Origin: Branchiostoma lanceolatum
Lineage: Eukaryota > Chordata > Leptocardii > Amphioxiformes > Branchiostomatidae
Direction: 5' to 3'
Length of the DNA: 64,000 bases
Assembly (NCBI RefSeq): GCF_035083965.1
Contig: NC_089735.1
Coordinates: forward strand, 4,862,001-4,926,000
In this document: positions 32,428-62,659 of the stretch, piece after piece
Layout: each line of letters opens with the position of its first letter
Numbering within the stretch: the stretch's first letter is position 1
Notes under the pieces: generated by a model
Told to the model about the DNA's origin: nothing
The model's database searches: none
What the model saw: only the letters and a program-made list of their open reading frames with translations
Made by a program: the position numbers and the translations under genes

Positions 32428-35400
32428 ATGGCTCACTACTACCATCCAGGTCCTGGCCCGCCCGGTGCCAGACCCGGACCACGTCCGCCCAGTGCCGGAC
32501 CCGGACCTCCATCTCAAGGGGTCTCATCTCCTCCTCCTCCTCCTCCTGGACCACAGCTAAATCGGAGCATCCATGATGCCATCCAGCAGTATGACATCCC
32601 GTCTTGCGAGAGGCTAGTCACAGAACATCCCGAATGCGTCAACGAAAAAGGTAAGCTGGAGTCTGCAACACTTTCTTTTGTCTATCAAGTACCGCAATTT
32701 TTAGAGCTACTGCTTATTTGAACCACAAACCAAACCATTCCTTTCAGATAGGTCTGAAAGAGAGCTGAATCAGCAAATAGACCCATTTCCAAACTCTGGC
32801 ACATTGGGGGAAAATAAAAGTTGGGCAGTAAAATCTTAAAGTTTTTTATTTGTAAATTTTAGAACATTGTTACATTCATATGTTACATTGCTTTACCGTT
32901 CGAATCTCCTTTTTGCCCAATGCATTGAAGCTTGGAAAGGAGTCTATTGGATAAGTCTTACCAAGTACTCTCTCCAAGCAGAGGAGTCAGTCTGGCTGGT
33001 TTTTGACGTGTTATAGGCGTTTTTGTCGGGCTTTCTACTTTGCCATGTTTTTTTCTTCTCACCAACCCACACTGACAAAGTAGAAAGCCAGACAAAAGCG
33101 CCTAAAAACATGTCAAAAATCAGCCAGACCCACTCCTCTGCTTTGAGAGTATTACCAAGGAGGTATTTTAACATCCTTGGTCGTGATGTGACTTTTTTCT
33201 TCCCAATCCAGGTTGGTATGGGTTCAGCCCGTTGCACCAGGTGTGCATGCGGGGCCTTCCGCAGCTGATGGAGCTGCTCCTGGCACACGGAGCTGAGGTC
33301 GACGCTACCAACGACTACGGAGAGACAGCGCTGCACTACGCGTGTAAGAGAGGAATCCCTGTGTTCGTGCACCAGCTGATAGAGAAAGGGGCGTCGGTGA
33401 GGACAACAGACAAAAAGGGCTGGAATGCCATGCACCATGCTGCATCCGGGGGAAGCATGTAGGTCACAAAATTATCTGGAACGCTATGTTCCAAACCTTA
33501 TTAGACATGGACCTATTTTCCTTCGCAAAATAGTTCCTTTGTTTCATGAACTTTTCAATTCAATTCTCCTTGGAACCGAATATAATGACTCTAGGTATAC
33601 TTACTATCACTCTCTTTTATCCAAAACTTTTAAAAAAACAGTGACAACTTGTTAATGTATTAATTTTTAAAAATTTTATGCTTTTCCAGCTTTTTTTAGT
33701 TTTGTTTGTGATTTACTGAAAACGCCCTTACTAAATATCTTGAGTAATAACAGTTTTATCAGTTTAATACTAAGACTTCCCTCCTATTGTCATGTTCTAC
33801 TAGTCACATCATGCACTACTTGTCTGAGGTGTGTGGTCTTGGCTTTCGAGACAAGGACAACAATGGGCAGACTGTGATGCACATTGTGTGCAGTGGACTC
33901 GCTAACCTGGAGGCGTTCCAGTACTGCCTAAGAGAACAAGTGAGTACACCTGTGGGAAAGTGTGGTGAATTGTTTTGTCTGCTTGTTTTTATCAGATAAA
34001 TGGTAATAACTCACTTTCAAGATATAACACTCCAGTTAGCTTTGTACAATTACACATTATACAAAAACAATGTGTAAGGGTCACGCACAAAAGGTTATGG
34101 AGAGAAAAGATTTTTTCTCTGAAATGAACCCAAGAAATAGTGTGATTAATGTTACTGCAAAAGGGGAAATATTTGCGGGGATTTAATTTTGCAGTAGAGA
34201 AGAAATGGAGTGTTTGCGGTGGTTTTAAGTTTGCCGTCACCACTGCCATACAGTGCTTGACCGTAAATGGGGTAAGGTTTGCTGTTGTTTTAATTTAAGC
34301 GGTGAAGAGGCTACAGTGAAAATCAAAAACATAAAACCACTGTGAACATTTCCCCTTTTACAGAACTAAATGTTTTGATAAGTGCAAGCTGTGTGAGGAA
34401 GTGATTGACTTAACACTCTCTCTCTCAGTCTCATTCCCCTTCTGTGCCTCGTGGCGCATGGGGCTCCAAGCAGTTTCTCACTCAACACTACAGAGTAATT
34501 ACAGTAATTCATATCAGAGGTAAAGCCAAGTCTTACTATGCCGTACATTCTAGTGTCACGTCAACAAATCAAAGTGCTAATTTCGGTCCTTACTTCAGCA
34601 GACAAGGTGGAAAGCTAAGGATACCATGGTTTACTGGTAACGCAGAACAAACGAACTAACAAACGACATATTGACGGATTATTCTGCTTTCTTTCCACAG
34701 AGGTGTGATCCGACCCTGCCTGACCTTGAGGGTAACACTCCCCTGCACCTGGCAGCAAAGATGGGCCAGGGTGTTTTCTGTTGGAACCTGCTCACCATCT
34801 GCGGCTGCCAGCTGCTCCAGGTGCCGAACAGACAAGGACACCTGCCCGTAGACCTAGCACGACAGGGAAACACTTTTAAGTGAGCACTTGTTATACTCTC
34901 ACATTTAAAGTGGTCCCATACATCGAAGATGCGTAGGGGGGCGCCCATCTCCCATTCCTAGCCCTTGGGCCACACAAGTGCAAGTCACTACAGCAGGGGG
35001 CTGGTCCGCTGGTAGTGATATGTGTGTTTAACTTCCATACTCTTTCCCAAATGCTGAGTGCTAAGCAGAGAAAAAAGTATGTACCATTTTTAGAGTCTTT
35101 GGTATGACCCGGCTGGGGTTCGAACTCACGACCTACCGTATGCAAGGCGAGCACTCTCTGCACCGGTACTCTCACATTTACCCATAGAATATTTAAGTTG
35201 TTGATAACTTTTTGACTGGTTTGCAAACACCCCAACAAACTGTGACTGTTGCATATAAAGGAAGCTGCTATGGTATCAGAATTCACTTCTTATAGAGGCT
35301 CAAGGGCTACCTACAACTTCAAATGTGTTTTCACAACAAAAGATACAAACTGCAGTTCCAACCGAATTTGCTATGTGGCTACCTAAACCTGCCATCCCTT

Positions 35401-37938
35401 TGGCTAAGACCTATCTGTAAACCACATACCACAAAAAATCATTTCATAACTTTCAAGTCTGGTATTATATTAGGCTATCTGCATATTTTGAATGCAAAAT
35501 TATCATTGATTTTGTCTCTTCTTAAGTTTTCCTGGGAATTGTTTGACGAAATGACAACGCATTTTCTTTTTGTGCAGGCACAGAGACATAGCCAGCACCC
35601 TGTCGTATTTCATGAACAGGAGGTCCAAGGACGCGTCGGTTGCTGGACCAGTCGGTGCCTGGTGGGCGCTCCTGCTCACGCCGACTGTCGTACCGGTCTT
35701 TGCGTACTCTCTGGAACAGTGGATCCCATTTTACGGCAGTCTGATGACTGTAGTTGTCTTAGGTTTGATGCTTGTTGTGGTCTTCCAGCAAACTCATCGC
35801 TTACAACATGCAACACGGTGAGTGGTTACCTACCTAAATACCAAGTCTCTTGACCTGCTCTGGTTGTTTGGGGGATAAGGTAGACATGAAGATAGAAACA
35901 TTCCTCTAGGAGTCTAGGTTCTTGTCTGTCTCCCAGCAGTTAACCTTTCTAGGAGGCTCTCGACTGCTAACACAATATCTGTTATATACTAGATACTTGC
36001 TAGACTTATTTTAGAAGTCTAATGTATGTGTTCAATATTTCATGATGAGGAGACACTTGAGTGTCATTTTAATGAAATGAAAACATAACAAAGTCATTTG
36101 TCGGATGTAACATGTTAGGTCTCTGTTGTGCAAGACTTTGACTATCTCTTACTCACTGTGAAATAATGTATGTTTTTTTCAGATGGGCTAATCCAACGTA
36201 CATTGGTGCCTTTGCCGGAGGACTCTTCCACACAGCAGCTTGTTTCTACTACAAAGTTCTACCAGATATCCTTTTGTTTTGAATCAGACTGCTTACACAG
36301 TGCTTTGGTAGCAAGTGTATGAAGAACTATGAACACAATCATTTCTCCTAATTTCGTGTTCTTTGTTTCAAAAGATATTTGCCAGGTTGTCAGAAAGTTG
36401 TTTTTGATGCTGATCGTATGCATTTTGTGATGTTTGTCCGGGTCTTTTGTCAACTTTAGTGAATGTATCCTGCCAACAGTGCCAAACATTACAAAATGCA
36501 AGTAAGCTTAGCATCAAAAACAACTAACTACATGTATATGCAACATGTTGACAAAATTAACAAAACATAAGCTTTTGTTACTCTGCAAGTTTAACAATGT
36601 GTAGAATTTGTCTTCTTTGTCTTTTCCTTAACAGAGGTTTACCAATCTGGCCACAGTTGTTCCTGAGTGTATGTGGTGTGGCAGGCACCCTTATCTGTTT
36701 CCCCATGTTCTACATACTAATTAGATCAGAGCCGGGGTACGTTAAGAGGCCGAAAGTTAACGAGGAAGGCCGGACCATGACTATCAAGGATGTTGGAGAG
36801 GGGACCTGTGGTTTGACTGACTTCTGTGGAACCTGTGAGGTATGTGGCTTAATTCAGCGGTCCAAGCTGAAGCTTAGGAAAGTGTAGATTATGTATCAGT
36901 TGGTTTTTAAATGTTGGAGGCGAGAATTAAAATAGCATGGTAACTTATACACAGATGGTGCCCTGTGATAGTCTATACTGTGGTTATCTGAAATTGAATT
37001 GATGTTATACTATCTTTATTGCTGCCATAAACTGTAGTAAAAAAAATACCAAGCAGAAGTTAGCCTCTGGCATTAAAACATGTTTTTAGGTGTTTTTATT
37101 GGGCTTTCTAATTTGTCAGGTTTTCTTTTTGTCTGCTATCAAAAACAAACAAAAAATGACCAAAATAGAGAGCCCAATACCAATGTCTAAAAAGATGTCC
37201 AAAGCCAGCCAGAGCCTAACCTCTTCTTGGAGAGTAGTCAAAGAGAAAGATATTTGACTGTTTTTTTTTTCAAATTGTATATTCTCGGTAAACTTTCCTG
37301 TGTTTGTGCCAGATGGTGAAGCCTGTGATGGCTAAACACTGTAAGCTGTGTGAGAAGTGTGTGTCAGGGCTGGACCACCACTGCCTCTTCCTCTACAACT
37401 GTGTGGCTCGCAACAACCACCGGCTCTTCGTCACGTTCATTCAGTTTGTGTTGTTAACCCAGGCAACCTTCGTCTGCAGCGCAGGTCAGGCTAGTACTGT
37501 TTTTTTTTTAACGATCTCGCTCAATGGAAGGCCAAAGAGGGCCACTTCTAAGCATTGAACTACTGTACAGTATCATATTCCCTGAAAACACACAAGTCTT
37601 CATGGCAATAACGTGTCTTCTCTTGCTGTATTCCTCCAGTCCTGTACTTCGGGCAGGTTTATGCCAGTAGTACCATCTGGGAAGCGGTCCCAACCATCGT
37701 GACGGGGGACGTCTGGGTGGCGAGTCTGCTGCTGGTGAACTGCCTGTGTCTCTTCTGGGGCTGCAACCTTCTGTCCCAGCAGTACAGTGTTGTCCTGAAG
37801 GGGTACACCACCGTGCAGTCGCCCCCCACCCTCATGCCCATGGACCTCTCCTTCAAGGGTCAAGTCAACAACTTGGTCAACTTCTATCTGCACAGGAGGC
37901 CCCATATAGACTACGACGTGCAGCCGGCCTGGACATGA
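32428..37938 (+). CDS. Ankyrin-repeat DHHC-type palmitoyltransferase
   Basis: Nine exons: 32428-32650, 33212-33458, 33804-33939, 34701-34879, 35578-35817, 36183-36265, 36643-36839, 37313-37484 and 37640-37938, 1776 bases, 591 aa, as in HIP14/ZDHHC17-type enzymes. A proline/glycine-rich leader precedes about five ankyrin repeats (SPLHQVCMRGLPQLMELLLA, TALHYACKRGIPVFVHQLIE, NAMHHAASGG.., TVMHIVCSGL.., TPLHLAAKMG..). Two membrane segments, then two more, precede the catalytic loop CKLCEKCVSGLDHHCLFLYN followed by CVARNNHRLF; two more follow, six in all. DHHC is intact, but the usual PW after it is LF, and the TTxE-like motif reads TTVQ. It should transfer palmitate to substrate cysteines at Golgi or vesicle membranes, with the ankyrins recruiting substrates. 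The intron after 36265 looks U12-type. It resembles HIP14/Patsas proteins; exact orthology is not settled. Confidence 0.94.
32966..33151. mobile_element. TACTCTCCAAGCAGAGG foldback MITE with 8-bp target duplication
   Basis: The ends, TACTCTCCAAGCAGAGGAGT and ACTCCTCTGCTTTGAGAGTA, are inverted arms running about 80 bases inward. TTACCAAG is duplicated at 32958-32965 and 33152-33159. It lies in intron 1 of the DHHC gene. A diverged relative is at 37049-37237 in the same gene. Confidence 0.88.
34151..34365. repeat. TACTGTAAATGCA-type MITE (degenerate)
   Basis: Ends near TACTGCAAAAGGGGAAAT and ATTTCCCCTTTTACAG, with inner blocks GTTTGCGGTGGTTTTAAG and AACATAAAACCACTGTGAAC as in the other family N copies. 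In a DHHC gene intron. Confidence 0.6.
34925..35163 (-). mobile_element. tRNA-derived SINE, family A variant
   Basis: The minus strand matches the family A body: TCATACCAAAGACTC.., AATGGTACATAC, GGACCAGCCCCCTGCTG and GTGGCCCAAGGGCTA. The head differs, with AGTTCGAACCCC in the B-box position. In a DHHC gene intron. Confidence 0.75.
36266..36642 (+). other. U12-type AT-AC intron
   Basis: Begins ATATCCTTTT, the minor-spliceosome donor; has branch sequence TTTTCCTTAAC at 36622-36632; and ends AC, 10-12 bases after the branch adenosines. No GT donor follows the coding end. Using AT-AC gives phase 1 on both sides and joins KVLP-A-IWPQLF in frame. Length 377 bases. Confidence 0.85.
37049..37237. 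mobile_element. Degenerate relative of the 32966 foldback MITE
   Basis: Shares TACCAAGCAGAAGTTAG.., GTTTTTATTGGGCTTTCTA and TTGGAGAGTAGTC with the element at 32966-33151. The arms are about 80% alike by eye. In the intron before the DHHC catalytic exon. Confidence 0.7.
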
Positions 37939-38307
37939 CCATTAGTTTTAGTCGTAGAGACACTGACTGTAGTGGTCAAGCAATATACATGATTGTACAG
38001 TAATCTGCTTTGAGTTTGTGGAGATTTGATTTTACAGTAAGTAGAATATGGAGTGCTTGCTATTGTTTAAGTACATCATAGTACTGTAGATTGTGTAGTA
38101 CGAAATGCTCAGACAAGGTGGTAGGTTCTTGGTAGAATATAGAACAAAAAATGTCTTGGTGGTTTTATATTCATGGTGAGGTGTCACTGTGAAAACTGCA
38201 CCATAGCCAAAAAAATGTCACGATGTCTAATAACAGTGATCACTTTTTGTCATGAAACGCAAAATAGACACATTGTAATCAGTTTATAAATTATAGTATG
38301 ACTAGTT

Positions 38308-38313
38308 AATAAA
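38308..38313 (+). promoter_or_regulatory. Candidate polyadenylation signal of the DHHC gene
   Basis: AATAAA 370 bases after the stop codon at 37938. It is the clearest such hexamer soon after the gene on this strand. Confidence 0.5.
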
Positions 38314-38989
38314 TATTACTATGCCAACACTAGAACAAATTTTCCAGAGCTTGTCAGCCATCGAAGCCATAATTTGACATTGTGGTCAATCAAATCCACT
38401 GCAATTAATATATAGCCTTGATTGTTGTCACCTGATGTGTTTACATCTTAGAGTTAAAGTTGAACATGATTGACACGTCTTTTTTGTGTGTCTAGACTAC
38501 AAGTGAAAGTTCCAGTATGTGGAAGTATTTGAAGAATTTGCAAGGGTGTAAGTGGGGCTTGTGAGACAGTACCAGGCTTTACATTCAGTATTAAACCTTG
38601 AATTGAGGGTAGAAGAGTCAGGGAAAATGTGGGTTGAATCAACTTTTTAGAACTATTATTTCTTGTCAAATTGTAACGTGACAGTAGATATGGAGTTTCA
38701 CAGGTGCAAATTTTTAGAGACACCAAGTTCACAGGTTGGGAAGTTGGAAAGTATAGCATTCAATGCTTCCACATCTTACTTGGGAACGTATACGCTGTCT
38801 TATAAGCCCGCATGGGCTGGGTGCAAGACACGGTAATTAAGTTTTCATTCATTTTCATTCATTCATTCATTCCTGACGCTTAATATGAAACACTACAAGT
38901 GAAACCAACTCAATTCAGTTCAAACCAGCCTGTGAGAAAAATGAGGATAAAACCCATCCCATCTTCTCATAAGGGTTAGTCGAACCTGG

Positions 38990-39294
38990 GTACCATCCTC
39001 TGAAGTTGCTGCTGGTTCTCACCGATTGCTTGCTTACCATAGGGTCTGGCCTTGCATCCAAACATTCATAGTAAACCGTCTGGAATTTACATAATGTCCT
39101 TTCAAATTTGAACAAGCTAGCTGATTGATTCCACTCATCTAAGCCTTCTTGTGGAAGAGCTTTTTTTATGATCATCAACATGTCAGATGCAGAAGCATGC
39201 ACTAGGACCCCCTTGATCGACAAAGCTTTTTGTCTGCAGTAGGCATTGCAGCGATCAGTGAGAGCCAGTGGTAACTACGGAGGATGGTACCCAG
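38990..39294. mobile_element. CCTGGGTACCATCCTC-ended MITE
   Basis: The ends ACCTGGGTACCATCCTC and GAGGATGGTACCCAGGCTA are inverted. The flanking 9-mers GGGTTAGTC and GGGTTGCTC match at 7 of 9 positions, suggesting an old target duplication. Same end type as 23443-23524 but with an unrelated interior of about 270 bases. Confidence 0.75.
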
Positions 39295-39479
39295 GCTAGG
39301 GTTGCTCCATCTACAGTCCTGCATCTCTTCCTAGCAGTGCCTCCTGGCAAGTAAGAAGGTACTGCAAGGTGTTTTTTTTTCTTAAATTCATATTTCTCTT
39401 CCATTGGAGCTAAACTAGCCGCAGCCTTATCTAGTTTGTATATGACAACTATAGGACCTGTGGTCCAAAGACTATGTTT

Positions 39480-39690
39480 GATTTTACCAACAGAATTCAC
39501 ACACAAACAATTGCTGAACATCCCTCTTGGCAGGAGTACAGGGGTAGATGGAGTGAGTAGCAGGCTAATCCACCACGCTGCTCCAGCTATAGCAGCATAC
39601 ATATACAATCTGTCACTCTCAACAGGAACTGTACCCCGCTGGCTGGAAGAAAGCCAAGGTCACACCATTATACAAAGATGGGGTGTTGTT
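39480..39690 (+). mobile_element. LINE reverse-transcriptase fragment
   Basis: Translates as GRSTGVDGVSSRLIHHAAPA and AAYIYNLSLSTGTVP, then after a frameshift GWKKAKVTPLYKDG. This is the first conserved block of CR1/L2-like reverse transcriptases (AxGxDGIxxxLLK..FNxSLxxGxxPxxWKxAxVxPLxK). A short dead fragment. Confidence 0.85.
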
Positions 39691-39865
39691 AGAGATACTG
39701 ATAAATATCATCATCATCGCCACATGTCAGTGCTTAGCACTGGGGCGGGCCGTCATTGTCTTCCAAGTTTTCTTAGTTGTTGCTGTCCGTTATGCCCCCC
39801 TCCATTCGCAACCCATCTCTACAAGGTTATGTTTGATCGTCCATCTCCAAAACATTGCTTGTTTA

Positions 39866-39969
39866 ATCTCCAAGCAGATCCCGGGGGGCAAAATCGTAGG
39901 AGGGCTGGCTGGAGCTTCTCTGGCTGGCTGATACAATTTTGCCCCTGTTGAGATCTGTTTGGAGATTAA
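39866..39969. mobile_element. TAATCTCCAAGCAGATC foldback MITE
   Basis: TAATCTCCAAGCAGATC and GATCTGTTTGGAGATTA are inverted; the arms continue through GGGGCAAAAT. A further member of the CTCCAAGCAGA-ended group. The target duplication is unclear. Confidence 0.75.
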
Positions 39970-40371
39970 TGCTGTTGGACACTAATTCAGTGCCACCCTG
40001 GGAAGCCTTCTATTACTGTATTAGCCTAGGTATTTTCATGACATGTCCCAGCCATCACACTCTTGCTCTGGGTAAGGGGAAAAACCGGTACCCGTACCCG
40101 TATAGGTCACCTGGTATACCCCGTTTGGGGCCCCAACAAGCCAACATACACTGGGCAGTGGTGCCTCCTAGCGTTATACAGTACTCTGGGAAGTAGTGCC
40201 TCAACGTGCTTAGAGTACAGATGCTCGCACATCACCAATAAAGAATCGCATAAACATGACTTGTATTCATGTCCCTCATTCATTACATTAGGTAATGTGG
40301 TGTTTCAACTCAATGAAATGATGCCATCAAAGACTGAGAACAACAAGGTACCATGTCTTTGGTACAAGGTT

Positions 40372-43300
40372 TTTATTACATAAATATCAACCACAAGGGC
40401 TACCTAGGTACATCGGTGCAGAATTGGTATGGCTGAAAACATGGACAGCTGGCAGGTTGCACTGATCAATGAAAAATCAAGTAGAAAAGAACAGAACTGG
40501 ACTGCTGGACTTGTTTGGTGGGGGAGGGGGGCAGTACACTGTCATCTGTTAAATTGTTTGATATCGGTGAAGTCTGAGGTATGTTTGCATTTCCAGGTTG
40601 TGGAAAGAAAAAAAAGATACAACATCTTTTTTTTCCCTTCTATCCACAAAAAATCCCCCAAGTTCAACTGACAAGTCCAGTAACCCAGGGAACAGGCGAT
40701 ATCAATGATGAGGGAGGGCAAATCACCACCAAGTGGTGAGTTAAATTCTGGTAACATGGTTATGACCTGCGAAACACATGAGATTTGATGAAACCCTGTT
40801 TGGAAGAACAGCTCTCAATTTGGGTACTGCAGAAAACGTGACAAATATGGTAGAATTCACTGAGTTTCTGTTTTTCCCCCTCCATATCTTTTGGCAAAGT
40901 CTGAGGACTGTTAAGTAGGAAACAAACTGGTACCCCTTACCCATATCATATCACGAGCCTGTTCCCCAAGCTCCTTCAGCAGTACCCAATAAATGCTACA
41001 TCCCATCCCTAAAAAGACCAGCAAACCAACCTCGTGTCTTCAATTTCTCCTGAAAACCTGAACAGAATGACAAATTTCTGTATGGGCCCAAGACAGGCAA
41101 CAGGTCTTACTGAAATGTGCTGAATACGGATCGCAACGACCACGAAAGCACCAATCTTTCCCTGATATCGTCAAACCGGTTTGAAAACAGTGCCTGGTTT
41201 GCTGGCCTCTCATGAGAAGTCTAACCATGTAGTGTGGTTCTGTCCACACTAACTAAATAACACCCAATGTGTGGCTTCATCGGAAGTGAAGCCAACAGCT
41301 AAAACTACACTCAAAGCAGAGACCATTCAAAACAAGAGTTCCTTTGGCAGCCAGCATCTTTCTGAAGACCATTGAAAAGACAGAAATAGATAGACTTTGG
41401 TCTTTAAACCATCTGGAATGAATGACTCACACTTACATGATTGGATGCCTAATACACAGTATTGCATACATGTTATCTTTCTGTTTTAAAATCTGAATAG
41501 ATGATCACTACATTTTCATTTATTGCATTGATACCCATTTCATGCACTGCTGCCATGCACTATGGGATTCGCTTCTCCCATCTTGGACCAAGGTAACTCT
41601 ATACTGGCTGTTCCGAATGGTCGCTCTTTGTCAATAAGTACAAAATGAAAAAAATGGTTACTCCCAGCAAGACCCAGTCTTACCTCACAAATGTTGCAAG
41701 AATTCGTACGGGTTTTCACTGAAGTGAATGTACGTATACTTTTCAAAGTAGTAAGAAATTGCTTTTTTTTTTGGTAAAAAGGCACAGAGGGAAAAGAAAC
41801 ATTTACAGAGAATCTGCTGGCTGACACACCAGCTTGCCTTTCACTTTCATCTGTGGTGGGAGGTGGTGTGAATTTGTTAGGAGAACATGCTCCATCTGTT
41901 GGTAAGCAAATGGATTTGCAGAGAATGACAGAAAAAAATTCAAGAAAGCAAATTGAGGGAATGACAAGTCTAGAAGAGTTTTGCTAGCCAGTCTGCCAGT
42001 TGTGCTATGCTGTACACACTCTGAGCTGATTTGAAAAATCTGGAGAAGTAGTTTTCCGCTGTGGTACACAAATAAAAGCACGGGGAACAAGGCTATTGTC
42101 CATGCACGAGGAATAAAGGCATACAGTATGTACAAAATAGGGCAGCATAGTGTCTTTGTTACTCTATTGGTATGACATATAAATTAAGCCATATAAGAAT
42201 TATATGCTTGCCAGTGTTAATTGCGACCTAGGTCAAAAGCTCTGAAGCATATTATTAAGTAATCAAGCAGACAGTGTTTTCTGGGTCTTCGACACAACTG
42301 GTCAGTTGTGCAGCTCTATCTAAAACAAGCAATTTCCATTTTTATACAAAAGAAGGCAAAAGAAAGTACATTTTGCCATATCATTAATAGCAGTATAAAT
42401 GAACATTGTTCACAAGTCACAGAGATCTAACAGAGCTAAGGCGAAAAACATGATAGTATCTAGCGACTGTACAGCATTCAAATCTGGGGCGGGGACTGAC
42501 TTGCGACCACAAATGTGTCCGATCGCTAAGGATAAAATGCCAACAATACATAGTATTACAACCTTTTCTTAATCTTTTCTTTGGATTGGCCTATAGTGGA
42601 GCTCGATAGTAACAGGACAACATACATGACAGTACATTACATTCCCCCACATCAATAGCTGTAGGGTTTTGCACACAGATTACAAAGCTGGATGTTGCTT
42701 TACATGTCCAAAAAACTGAGAAAATCAGACAAAAAACACAAGAACATGTTTGGCTGTGATGCAACTTGGCAATTTCACATAGAGATTGGTAAATTCCTAC
42801 AGTTAACTCGACTGTACAGGGAGGTTTATAGAAACACGCTCATACACGGTCCATACAAAATATATGAAACTTTTGGATGGTCGGACACAAACTTCCACAA
42901 GATACGGTTTGTACGTCTGTACGTCCACACATGGACACGAACACATGTATCATCCCCACAGGCTCAAGGACAAAGTGGCCTTTTACAAAGAATGTGTTCT
43001 TTGTCTGCAAGAAATTCATTGCCCGCAGGTGCACATACACACATTGATTATATATATGAACACACGTCTCGAGTAAATACATGTAAAAACTATTTTCAGA
43101 CCTAGTCTTTCTACACTTTTGCATAACTTAAAATATAATTACGATATAGCCGAGAGGTTCACTTCTCTAAAGTCCCCAGTCGTATCTGGGGGGCAGTCTA
43201 AAATTTTCACCTAAAACAACCACAATACAAAGCACCACTATAGTACACTACCACTCATGGCAAAGTCTTCCTAGAAGCACATACTAAAAAATGAGCAGGT

Positions 43301-44190
43301 TTAAAATCGCCTTCGTATTTACAGCATATACATATAAATATGCAGGGCTAGTTCCAGTTTTTCCTACACATAAAAGTCTCATCTCCTTGTTGTGTTGCAG
43401 GCTGGAATGAGTCTGTTTGGCCAGCCATTGTGGCAGGTAAGAAAGGAGGCAAATTTTTTTGGCACCACGCAAACCCGCACGCACCCTCTACCCGCCCCTC
43501 AATCCAGCAGACATGCATAGCTTCCATACATGAGCCAGGTGGTCAACCTCGGAACACTGGGCTTTACAAAGGTGAACCATAAAATACTTTCTCTTTAAAC
43601 CTGAGCCTTATCTTCAATACAAAGTCTACAACCTCACGTTCTTCATATGAAGAACTGTAACAACAGTTCCTGTACCAAACTTACTATCTTTCCAGAGATA
43701 CAATGTAATTTTACTGCATCAAAACCTTTTAAAGTGCATAAAAAGCACCCCAGAAAGTGTAAGCAGCATTGAGTTACACAGCATCTCATTATTTCTACTA
43801 GAAAAACAATTTCTAGTAAGCCAGACGTCTTTTCGTGTGCTGCTGCTTGACAGTGGACAGTCTGCTAGCTGCCATGGTTAGGGCATCATGTTCAGGTGGC
43901 GCATGGGATCAGTCTCTGCTAGGCAGGCTTTCATTTAACGTGGTAACCAGTACGGTAACATGGGGCACATCTTTTTTTTCACAAGGAATCTCACTGTTTC
44001 TCCTCCCTTTGTTTGCAGTTTCACTGTTCCCGAAAACAACGGTCCTGTCTTGTAGTCATCGCCGCAACAGGCAGGGGCCTCTGTTCACAGGCACGTACAA
44101 AAAATGGCTTTCCGGAGGAACTATTCTACATTTCCACACGGTGAGCTATATACAGCAAAGGTCCAAGTCTCTTCTCTTCAACAGCGAAGA
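40372..44190 (-). other. ZMIZ1: Presumed long 3' untranslated region of ZMIZ
   Basis: No minus-strand splice signal or coding frame with family resemblance follows the ZMIZ stop. Minus-strand AATAAA hexamers occur at 41519-41524 and 40372-40377, so the 3' untranslated region would be about 2.7 or 3.8 kb. Long 3' regions are usual for ZMIZ genes. The extent is inference. Confidence 0.4.

Positions 44191-62659
<18,469 letters not shown>

Larger units (their letters stand above)
38400..40370. other. Convergent intergenic region
   Basis: Lies between the DHHC gene (plus) and the presumed 3' end of ZMIZ (minus). It contains an ATTC repeat near 38846, a TAGCCTGGGTACC-ended MITE at about 38990-39294, a LINE fragment at 39480-39690 and a foldback at 39866-39969. 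No gene is supported. Confidence 0.5.

Noticed and set aside
39436..39951. 171-codon plus-strand open frame
   Set aside because: Its recognisable part is a short LINE reverse-transcriptase fragment; the rest is chance read-through.
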